A stretch of DNA of 64,000 bases, from NCBI GenBank assembly GCA_019313905.1, contig JAFDAI010000007.1, forward strand, positions 1-64,000. Reading direction: 5' to 3'. The notes under the pieces are model-generated. The model worked only from the letters and a program-made list of their open reading frames with translations, did no database searches and was not told where the DNA came from. Position numbers and translations under genes: made by a program. Positions 9,303 to 16,367 of this stretch are shown piece by piece; within the stretch, counting starts at the first letter, position 1, and every line of letters begins with the position of its first letter. This stretch comes from Deltaproteobacteria bacterium. GTDB taxonomy: Bacteria > Desulfobacterota > Syntrophia > Syntrophales > UBA2210.

Positions 9303-10037
9303 ATGGCAACCGGACCACGGTCCCCAGCCGGATATTATATGGACAGACGCGAAAAGGAGCTGATCCAGCGCCTCCTGAAACCCATGGATGGCGAACGCCT
9401 GCTCGATGTGGGTTGCGGAGCGGGAGACTATCTTCGTTTCTTTAGGGAAAATGGGTGCAGCGTAACAGGCACCGATCCATCACAGCGCATGCTGGATACG
9501 GCAAGAGAAAAATTGGGACAGAGGGCCGATCTCTGTCCGGGCAACTCCGAAGATCTTCCCTTTTCCGATAACGAGTTTGACATTGTCACCCTGATCTTCC
9601 CCAACCCGGCATGCAACCTCCGGAATGCGATAAACGAGGCAATCAGAGTATGCAGCGGAAGGATATTCCTCGGAACCATAAACCGGTATTCCCCGGCTTC
9701 AGCGTATGGAATGGGAAAGACCGCCTTAGATCCATATGGCGATTCTCTTCCTTCAAGCATTCCTGAGATGACCAGACTGATCAGATCGGCGCTTTCGGAT
9801 ACCACGATAAAATGGGGCAGTGTTATCTTTTTTCCGCCGGGGTGGTATCCGGCCATCTCTTTTTTCGAAGAGAGAGTTCCCTCCATGAGAAATCCATTTG
9901 GTTCATTTATCGGGCTTGCCTTTCCGGTCACCTACACCCGCATAACTATACAGGACCCCCTTGGGGAAGCATCGGAGGCGAAGGCGGCAGGCGGATATCC
10001 CGAGCCCGGCGCCGCAAGAAGGAGAACAGGCGGATGA
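9303..10037 (+). CDS. class I SAM-dependent methyltransferase
   Basis: A 244-residue methyltransferase. The SAM-binding glycine motif LLDVGCGAGDYLRFF (about 34-48), acidic motif II (GTDPS) and post-motif EDLPFSDNEFDIVTL are typical of the Methyltransf_11/25 group (UbiE-like fold). The acceptor cannot be predicted. It follows moaA by 38 bases and its stop overlaps the start of the radical SAM gene (ATGA at 10034-10037), so the two are translationally coupled. No strong ribosome site precedes the ATG at 9303; a start at residue 13 (MDRREKEL) is an alternative. The C-terminus is unusually rich in Ala, Gly and Arg. Confidence 0.8.
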   Translation: MATGPRSPAGYYMDRREKELIQRLLKPMDGERLLDVGCGAGDYLRFFRENGCSVTGTDPSQRMLDTAREKLGQRADLCPGNSEDLPFSDNEFDIVTLIFPNPACNLRNAINEAIRVCSGRIFLGTINRYSPASAYGMGKTALDPYGDSLPSSIPEMTRLIRSALSDTTIKWGSVIFFPPGWYPAISFFEERVPSMRNPFGSFIGLAFPVTYTRITIQDPLGEASEAKAAGGYPEPGAARRRTGG

Positions 10038-11050
10038 AAGAAACAATTCTCTATGAAAAGCTGGACAATGATTATGTAAGATGTCATCTCTGCGCTCACA
10101 GATGCAGGATAGCCCCATCAAAAATAGGCATCTGCGGGGTTCGGGAAAATCGGAGTGGAACACTCTACTCACTGGTATATGGAACATCGATAGCAGAAAG
10201 CATAGACCCTATCGAGAAGAAGCCCCTGTTCCATGTATATCCAGGTTCTAAATCCTATTCCATAGCCACCGTTGGGTGCAATTTCAGGTGCGACTTCTGC
10301 CAGAATTATGACATATCACAGGTATCGCGCAGGAAGGAAAAGATCAGGGGGCACAGCTCCATGCCGGAGGAGATTATAGAAAGAGCACTGAGGTCAGGAT
10401 CAAAAACCATCGCGTACACATACACCGAACCTACGATATTCTTTGAATACGCGCTGGATATAGGAAAGATGGCACATAAAGAGGGTATCAAGAATGTCTT
10501 TGTTACCAACGGCTTCATGACTGGGGAGGCGCTTGAAGAAATAGCCCCTTGGCTCGATGCGGCGAATGTTGACCTCAAATCATTCCGCAACGGATTCTAT
10601 AAGAAGTACTGCGGAGGGAAACTCCAGCCGGTTCTGGACAGCCTGAAGAAAATGAAGGATCTCGGCATCTGGGTAGAGGTAACAACTCTCATCATACCAA
10701 CCCTGAATGACAGCAAAGAAGAACTGCGGGACATCGCCCGGTACATCCATTCACTCGGCCCGGAAACTCCCTGGCATATCAGCCGATTCCACCCACAATA
10801 TAAGATGCAAAACATCCCCCCTACCCCGCTGACAACGATACACATGGCATCAGAGATAGGGAAAGCAGCCGGCCTCAAATATGTTTACTCCGGCAACGTC
10901 CCGGGTAATGAGGGAGAAAGCACCTATTGTTCAAATTGTGGGAGACTGTTGATAAAAAGATATGGATTTAATGTTAAAAAGATAGATCTGAGAGAATCAA
11001 AATGCCCCGCGTGCAAAACCCCGCTGGACGGTATCTATGAAAATCCCTAG
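10034..11050 (+). CDS. amrS: AmmeMemoRadiSam system radical SAM enzyme
   Basis: A 338-residue radical SAM protein of the AmmeMemoRadiSam (pyruvate-formate-lyase-activating-like) family. Cluster motif CNFRCDFCQNYDIS lies near residue 75, with a leading cysteine pair CHLCAHRC and a C-terminal zinc-type pair CSNCG...CPAC. The ORF-track start (9812) is a read-back into the methyltransferase gene; the ATG at 10034 has GGAGAACAGG upstream and gives the normal family length. The usual partners MEMO1-like and AMMECR1-like proteins are not encoded here. The biochemical reaction of this widespread system is still poorly defined. Confidence 0.9.
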   Translation: MKETILYEKLDNDYVRCHLCAHRCRIAPSKIGICGVRENRSGTLYSLVYGTSIAESIDPIEKKPLFHVYPGSKSYSIATVGCNFRCDFCQNYDISQVSRRKEKIRGHSSMPEEIIERALRSGSKTIAYTYTEPTIFFEYALDIGKMAHKEGIKNVFVTNGFMTGEALEEIAPWLDAANVDLKSFRNGFYKKYCGGKLQPVLDSLKKMKDLGIWVEVTTLIIPTLNDSKEELRDIARYIHSLGPETPWHISRFHPQYKMQNIPPTPLTTIHMASEIGKAAGLKYVYSGNVPGNEGESTYCSNCGRLLIKRYGFNVKKIDLRESKCPACKTPLDGIYENP

Positions 11051-11058
11051 GACAATAT

Positions 11059-11307
11059 CTAAGAATCTGTCACGATATCATCCTCTTCATAGGATTCCGC
11101 AAGCACATCGCGGGCCCTTTCCAAATACCTTGAAGGCACCATTATCCTTACCTCACCAAGGCCATTGAGGGTAAGACCATAGATGACACCTACTGCTTCG
11201 TACTGAAGTTTTACAGGAATGCCCTCCGCTTTAAGTCTTCCAGCCACGATATTCGCGTTTATCATCCCGGATGCCACGTCGGCAACTTCCCATTTTTCTT
11301 CTTCCAT
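11059..11307 (-). CDS. DUF2007-like small protein
   Basis: A small soluble protein of about 82 residues resembling the DUF2007 'putative prokaryotic signal transducing' group, seen in SGMINANIVAGRLKAEGIPV and the closing segment VMVPSRYLERARDVL-like (here IMVPSRYLERARDVL). The ATG at 11307 (MEEEKWEV) is preferred; the track start at 11325 adds six residues without a better ribosome site. It is convergent with amrS with eight bases between stops. Function unknown. Confidence 0.65.
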   Translation of the reverse strand: MEEEKWEVADVASGMINANIVAGRLKAEGIPVKLQYEAVGVIYGLTLNGLGEVRIMVPSRYLERARDVLAESYEEDDIVTDS

Positions 11308-11755
11308 ATTATGACACCATCTCACTCAAGGGCAGGCCACATATCCCTTTTTACACTACTCTCTACTATTTTGTATCTTCGCACTCTACAAGTACCAGGC
11401 TGTGTACATTGATGAAAATACATTTGTCAATAATAAAGCGATGGGTGTCGGTTCTTTGCCCTGACGCCCTGATTTTTACTTGACATATTTTCCTCTATTT
11501 TCCATTGTCTGATTTTGCTGTAATACTTCTTGACATATAACGGTAATGCGTTTAGTCAGTTGGCAGGTTTTGTCAGATTTTTAATGTATGGCGTGTGTTT
11601 TTGAACGTGAACGGCTGTAACCAAGAGGGAGATTATGGTCTGATCATTTAAAGCCCTGTTTTTCGAAACGAGAGACAGGGCTGTTGTTTTTTGTGAGCGG
11701 GTTAGGTTTTTATCAAGAACCATATAAACACTGTTGTACATAACGAGGAAAACCA
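11308..11755. other. intergenic region at the edge of the defence island
   Basis: No gene is supported. Two TTGACA-like boxes are visible on the plus strand (TTGACATATTTT at about 11480 and TTGACATATAAC at 11530). The second starts the plus-strand copy of the candidate small RNA. From 11756 the sequence becomes accessory in character. Confidence 0.5.
11530..11692 (+). ncRNA. candidate small RNA, copy B
   Basis: Plus-strand copy of the element at 274-424. Shared blocks in order are TAATACTTCTTGACA, TAAT/GTTAGT, TTTGAAC, GAGATTATGGTC and AAAGCCCTGTTTTTCGAAA. It ends in a good Rho-independent terminator, AGCCCTGT...ACAGGGCT followed by TGTTGTTTTTTG. The core of about 70 nt is roughly 85% identical between copies by eye, while the first 60 nt have diverged, as expected for a structured RNA rather than a protein. 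No -10 box better than TAGTCA is seen, so the exact 5' end is uncertain. Confidence 0.55.
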
Positions 11756-12463
11756 ATGCCAGAGCAGGAACGATCTTTGACAACGAAAGTGAAGCGCGCT
11801 GTGAGTAGCAATCCAGGGGAGCATATTCTAAGCGTTCTCAAAGCTGGATTAGCGACGACACCATTTTGTGGTGGCATAGCTTCACTAATGAACGACTATA
11901 TTCCTTCCGGCAAAATCCACCGCTTGGAGCAATTTGCCGAGAGACTATCTGAAGACCTAAACAGACTCAAAGATCGTGTCGATGAAAACATAATACTGAC
12001 TGATGAATTTGCTTTCATTTTCGAAAAATGTTTCAGAGGTGTAGCTGAGAACTACCAGTCGGAGAAGCTAGAATCATTCAGAAATATATTGGTAAATTCC
12101 GCCATAGGAACCAACCTTTCCGAAGACGAGAAAGAATTTTTCCTGAATCTAGTTACTACGCTTTCAGTTCTTCATATCCGAGTACTTAAATTTATGGCCC
12201 ACCCACTGCAATATCTCGAAATGCAAGGCATTCCAGCAGATCAAATCAGGGGGGATTTTTCTCAGTTTTTCCTAATTGCGATGCCTGACGTCGATCTAGA
12301 GGTAATCAAGTCAGCATTTGGTGATCTACATCAATATGGGTTCATCAACACTGACAAGACGGTCTTTTCAGCTATGACCTCTGGTCAGGGGCTTGGCCTG
12401 CTGGGGAATCGCGTTTCAGAGCTGGGCAGGAGATTTATTGAATTCTGTAGTCGCCCGAATTAA
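11756..12463 (+). CDS. hypothetical protein of the accessory island
   Basis: A 235-residue protein I cannot assign. It starts MPEQERSLTTKVKRAV, has a moderately hydrophobic stretch (LKAGLATTPFCGGIASLMNDY, about 28-48) that could contact a membrane, then charged helices with heptad character (HRLEQFAERLSEDLNRLKDRV), followed by an alpha-helical C-terminal half. The segment GVAENYQSEKLESFRNILVN resembles uncharacterised proteins seen in defence or prophage neighbourhoods, from memory only. It stands at the edge of a block rich in nucleases and restriction genes. A hairpin follows it. Confidence 0.7.
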   Translation: MPEQERSLTTKVKRAVSSNPGEHILSVLKAGLATTPFCGGIASLMNDYIPSGKIHRLEQFAERLSEDLNRLKDRVDENIILTDEFAFIFEKCFRGVAENYQSEKLESFRNILVNSAIGTNLSEDEKEFFLNLVTTLSVLHIRVLKFMAHPLQYLEMQGIPADQIRGDFSQFFLIAMPDVDLEVIKSAFGDLHQYGFINTDKTVFSAMTSGQGLGLLGNRVSELGRRFIEFCSRPN

Positions 12464-12468
12464 CAACC

Positions 12469-12495
12469 GAAAAATAGCGACAGTGACTATTTTTC
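12469..12495. terminator. perfect 9-bp hairpin after the hypothetical gene
   Basis: GAAAAATAG and CTATTTTTC flank a 9-nt loop immediately after the stop codon. There is no U-tract directly after the stem, so it may be a weak or bidirectional terminator or an mRNA-stabilising hairpin. Confidence 0.4.
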
Positions 12496-12581
12496 ACTTG
12501 CCCCACGCGCCACCTACAATTGTCCCTCAATTCGGATATACTTGAAAGATTAAAAGTTTCTTGTAACGGGGTCTCGAATCT

Positions 12582-13685
12582 TTGGAAAAATTTGAAGAAA
12601 ACATTGAGAAAACAGGCTATGTTTTAGAATTTAACGTGTCATCCTTGTTAAAGAAGCATGGTTGGAGTGTCATTAACAATAAATACTATATTGATGACGT
12701 TCAACCGGCAGTGAGGGAGATGGATATAGTTGGATACAAGGCTAGGATTGTATCGGGGTTCACTCTTTATACGGTATTGATAATTAGCTGTAAAAAAAGC
12801 GAAAAAAACTGCTGGGCTTTAATCTCAAAAGACAGAGATGACAAAGATCCAAATATAAGATGGTATCCGTTACACCTTTGGGCAAATGACAAGGGTTTGA
12901 ATTACATTTTAAACTTGCCGGAATTTCAAGAAGAATATCTTGAACTAATCAACTCTAAAAACATTTTTCCGAAAATATTTACCCCTTCCTCCCATATTTT
13001 TGCTTTTCAAGAAATGAATAAAAAAAGTGGTTCTGTTCAGAACGATAAAAATATTTTTTCTTCCGTAACATCTTTAATGAAAGCTCAGGGCTACGAAATT
13101 AGTTCGCTAAGTAAACGAAAACGGGAATCGTGTATTTATCAATTTAATCTTTTATCCATTGTGGACACAGATTTGCTGGAAATTTTTTTGAATGAAAAGG
13201 GACCAAGCGCGCACCCAATTGATGAGGCAAAATATATAGGTAATTACATTATAAACAACCAAGAGACATGCGTAAAAATACACTTTATTACTTATTCAGC
13301 TTTAGATTCGGTTCTTGATTGTTATGACACGTTAAATTCTTGTAACTTGAATTTTTTTAAAAATCACCATAAATCATTTTTTGAAGATATTTTGATTGAC
13401 TATGAAAAGAAAGAGGTCTTCATAAAAGAATTTATTGAGGATATTCTTTGGTATATTAACCACGAACTACGAAGACACGATAACTCACACAAAAATTTGA
13501 AGGATTTGTATTTGGGCTGGGATAAAGAAAAAAAGATTGCTTTAATTGAGCTTGAAATTGATCAGGATGCTATCGATCATTTAAACTCAGATGCAAGAAC
13601 AAAAGCAGTAGTAGGTAAGTCATTGAAAAAGTTTTATCGTTACACTGGAGAACTTCTATTTTCAGAAGTGGACGTCCCATTTTAA
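12582..13685 (+). CDS. restriction-endonuclease-like hypothetical protein
   Basis: A 367-residue protein with strongly AT-rich codons compared with its neighbours, a sign of transfer. The first 100 residues look like a PD-(D/E)xK core: a basic N-terminal helix, REMDIVGYK with D48, then strand YTVLIISCKKS with S69-C70-K71. In Mrr-like enzymes this last motif is usually ExK, often ECK, so the catalytic glutamate is replaced by serine here and the nuclease may be inactive or use another acid. The remaining 260 residues are not recognised. The start is TTG and its ribosome site is weak. It may be a defence gene of unknown type. Confidence 0.65.
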   Translation: MEKFEENIEKTGYVLEFNVSSLLKKHGWSVINNKYYIDDVQPAVREMDIVGYKARIVSGFTLYTVLIISCKKSEKNCWALISKDRDDKDPNIRWYPLHLWANDKGLNYILNLPEFQEEYLELINSKNIFPKIFTPSSHIFAFQEMNKKSGSVQNDKNIFSSVTSLMKAQGYEISSLSKRKRESCIYQFNLLSIVDTDLLEIFLNEKGPSAHPIDEAKYIGNYIINNQETCVKIHFITYSALDSVLDCYDTLNSCNLNFFKNHHKSFFEDILIDYEKKEVFIKEFIEDILWYINHELRRHDNSHKNLKDLYLGWDKEKKIALIELEIDQDAIDHLNSDARTKAVVGKSLKKFYRYTGELLFSEVDVPF

Positions 13686-13820
13686 TCCAGCGGGAAATTC
13701 CCGTTCGTAAGGGCGGAGATGAGAGCAATATCCAGTAGTCTTTCGTATATATGAAAGACAGACTGGACAAGTGAAACTTGAATCAGAAGATACCACGTCC
13801 GTGAGGGCGTGGAGATTCAT
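13684..13820 (+). mobile_element. IS200/IS605-type right end without transposase (orphan omega-RNA-like)
   Basis: The stretch between two genes holds a palindrome CGGGAAATTCCCG (13691-13703) and a GNRA-capped hairpin CCACGTCC-GTGA-GGGCGTGG (13793-13812) followed by AGATTCAT. A 3' stem-loop followed by TTCAN is the layout of IS200/IS605 right ends and of TnpB guide RNAs, in which the guide starts after the TTCA-type motif. No tnpA or tnpB is present nearby, so this would be a remnant or an orphan guide RNA. The assignment is from general resemblance only. Confidence 0.35.
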
Positions 13821-13862
13821 AACCGGTTAAATCAACAGTGTCATCAATGGAGATGCAGAATT

Positions 13863-16172
13863 ATGGATACTTTACGAGTCGACATTTGTTATCGCCCCTT
13901 ACGGATCGGGTGGGCTATTAAGTCAGATGACTTCGACGCGTTTCGAAAAGTAGTTAGATATTCATATGCACTTTGGGGTGGCCAATTCAATCCAATATTA
14001 TTTGTTGATTGTGAAGATGAATCGAGTCGGCTAATTGATTTGTTTAGAGTAGATATGATTATCCCTGTTGGCGATAGCGACAAAGTTGGAGACTTTCCAA
14101 AGAAATATCCATATCTAATACAACCCTTTTTCCATGATTCGATCTTTATGAAAGGCAGCGAGCACTCTCATCCAAGCTCAAATGTGCTCGATATACACAA
14201 TGCGTTGGCATATTTACACGATAAACCAGAATGGAAGAAAATAAAGGACTATGGCGTACATTATTATTCTTGGGCCGCAGACGATCCGTTGGCTGATATT
14301 TTTTTATCTCAATTAGGGGGCTATCCAGATAAAGATGAAATTGGTAAAGATTATCTTGAGTTGTTAAGAAGAGCCTCCGAATTTACAGAGATTTCATTGG
14401 ATTCATCAGAACCAATATCCGCCGTTACGGTTGACCATCCAAGTATTTCCTATCTTTCACGTCACGGTATGAAACGGCACTATGGAATAGACCAAGGTTG
14501 GAAGAGCCCCGGTTTCTTTGTGGGACGTGTCACAAATCTTGAAGACTTAGTGTGTCACTGGAATCTAAGAGCCTGTGACATACCCTTGTGGTTTATTGAT
14601 CCCCAATATCTTGAACGCTATACAGTCCTTCTTCCAGCATGGGAAAAGGCAATGCAGGATAAAGTGGATAGTTATCGTCATGAATGGGATAGAAACGTAG
14701 CCGTCTGGACCCGATGGAAAGACCTTGATGAAGCATGCAAGCCGTTTGGTGAAAGTAAGCTTCTGCGTTGTCGTGTATCGGATGGGACGTGGAATGGACT
14801 AAATGTCCGAGCGCCGATGATGTATTTTGGGGAAGCGTCTGTACTTGGGGTTATGAGCGGTGAAAATAGTAAGCCGAGGGTCTCATTTGCATTGTCTGAT
14901 AAGCCTTTCTGTGGTGATATATGGTTTCATCAACAGCATTTAGTTGCTTCTGTTTCTTTTATTGGCGGTTTGTATGGAGATGAGCAGCATACATTTCATG
15001 TACCATATTTACCGGAGCTTAATGAGTTTTATGCTCGTACGATGCATTTCCAATATGACAAACTACGCATCGAGCCGGAAAGAATAGGTATTGTCATCGA
15101 TGCAGCAGATCACGATAGCTTTCTGTATGCGTTACCTATCGCGGAATTAACGGAACGTATATTTGATATGGCAGGATATGAAGCAAATTTAAGCAATGCG
15201 GGATTAATTACAAAACAACTGATCACTAAACTTGGTGGCGTTCAAGGTGGACGGGTGTTTAAGGTGCCAGGAGTACGGCGGCTATTAAAGACTCATGGGC
15301 TTAATGCATCTATAACAAAGAGAACGGCACTGGATACTATAGGCTCTAAAGATCCCGATCGTCCAGATGCAAAATTTAGTGACCATAAAGAGCTATATAT
15401 AGAATCACGACCAACTGGCAAGGAGCTTACACCAGACGCAGTTTTCGGTTACCTGGTGGGCAATGGTTTGTTTCGTGTCGGTGCGGATTTGACTTGTCCC
15501 TCATGCAAAATAAATTCATGGATTCCTCTGGATTCATTGAAACAGAAAGTTGTGTGCGACTTATGTGGGCATGAACACGACGTAACGAGAAATCTCACTG
15601 ATGTAAATGAATGGCATTACCGTAGATCAGGTGTGCTCGGAGTAGAGAAAAATGCTCAGGGAGCAGTGCCGGTTACTCTTACCCTCCAACAACTAGATAC
15701 AAATTTTCATGGTGGATTACATAATAATATGTATTCACCATCATTGGATTTAACGCCTAAGCCAGATGTAGAAGGCACTAAGTGTGAAACAGATTTTGTT
15801 TGGGTTATCCCAAGGGCATATCCGCGAAGAACTGTAGTTATTTTGGCCGAATGTAAAGATCAAGGACCAATCACGAGTGATGATGTTTCGAATTTGAAAC
15901 GAATTGCAGATGCTTTACCTATGAAGCGTTTTAAAACATTCATAATTCTGTCGAAGATTTCACCATTTACAGACGATGAAATAAAAATCGCGAAAACATT
16001 AAATGACCAATATCGTCAACGTGCTATTCTACTTTCCGCCAATGAGTTAGAACCATATTTCATACGTGAGCGAACAAAGGATGAATCTGGTAGAGACTTA
16101 AGATGGTATAGCCCAGAAGAAATGGCGAATTCGACAGCGCAGCTATATTTTACACATGAAGAAGTTGATTGA
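13863..16172 (+). CDS. large uncharacterised protein with zinc ribbon and PD-(D/E)xK nuclease
   Basis: A 769-residue protein when started at the ATG at 13863 (MDTLRVDICYRPLRIGWAI), which has GGAG upstream; the track adds 18 residues that overlap the IS-like end. The N-terminal 540 residues are unassigned. A zinc ribbon follows: CPSC at 545-548 and CDLC at 565-568. The C-terminal part is a restriction-endonuclease-like domain with ETD (D644) and AECKDQG (E663, K665) at the spacing expected for PD-(D/E)xK enzymes. The gene is more AT-rich than the type III genes downstream. Its setting suggests a defence nuclease that acts alone or with the preceding genes (inference). Confidence 0.75.
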   Translation: MDTLRVDICYRPLRIGWAIKSDDFDAFRKVVRYSYALWGGQFNPILFVDCEDESSRLIDLFRVDMIIPVGDSDKVGDFPKKYPYLIQPFFHDSIFMKGSEHSHPSSNVLDIHNALAYLHDKPEWKKIKDYGVHYYSWAADDPLADIFLSQLGGYPDKDEIGKDYLELLRRASEFTEISLDSSEPISAVTVDHPSISYLSRHGMKRHYGIDQGWKSPGFFVGRVTNLEDLVCHWNLRACDIPLWFIDPQYLERYTVLLPAWEKAMQDKVDSYRHEWDRNVAVWTRWKDLDEACKPFGESKLLRCRVSDGTWNGLNVRAPMMYFGEASVLGVMSGENSKPRVSFALSDKPFCGDIWFHQQHLVASVSFIGGLYGDEQHTFHVPYLPELNEFYARTMHFQYDKLRIEPERIGIVIDAADHDSFLYALPIAELTERIFDMAGYEANLSNAGLITKQLITKLGGVQGGRVFKVPGVRRLLKTHGLNASITKRTALDTIGSKDPDRPDAKFSDHKELYIESRPTGKELTPDAVFGYLVGNGLFRVGADLTCPSCKINSWIPLDSLKQKVVCDLCGHEHDVTRNLTDVNEWHYRRSGVLGVEKNAQGAVPVTLTLQQLDTNFHGGLHNNMYSPSLDLTPKPDVEGTKCETDFVWVIPRAYPRRTVVILAECKDQGPITSDDVSNLKRIADALPMKRFKTFIILSKISPFTDDEIKIAKTLNDQYRQRAILLSANELEPYFIRERTKDESGRDLRWYSPEEMANSTAQLYFTHEEVD

Positions 16173-16233
16173 AGAAGTTGATGCTGACAATAAGGATGTA
16201 GAGTGAAAAAACATGTGGCTTGAATACAAGAAT

Positions 16234-16307
16234 GCTAACAAGGCAAACGCACTCGGACTTTAAATTACGCAGATCTTCATTTGCAGTTGGTGATTTGCAC
16301 TGTTATG
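16234..16307. repeat. attC-like imperfect inverted repeat
   Basis: GCTAACAAGGCAAACGCAC on the left can pair imperfectly with GGTGATTTGCACTGTTATG on the right (shared TAACA, GCAAA and CAC blocks). The order R''-L''...L'-R' with outer TAAC/GTTA is the layout of integron attC sites, and it directly follows a gene as attC does in cassettes. The R' box GTTATG departs from the GTTRRRY consensus and no integrase is in the window, so this is tentative. Confidence 0.3.
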
Positions 16308-16367
16308 TTTTCAATCCAGCTCTGCACTCCGGACATACAGGCAGAATAATGAACAAAGGATAATTGA

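Noticed and set aside
9812-10033. 74-codon extension of the amrS ORF
   Set aside because: It is out of frame inside the methyltransferase gene; the coupled ATGA start at 10034 is better.
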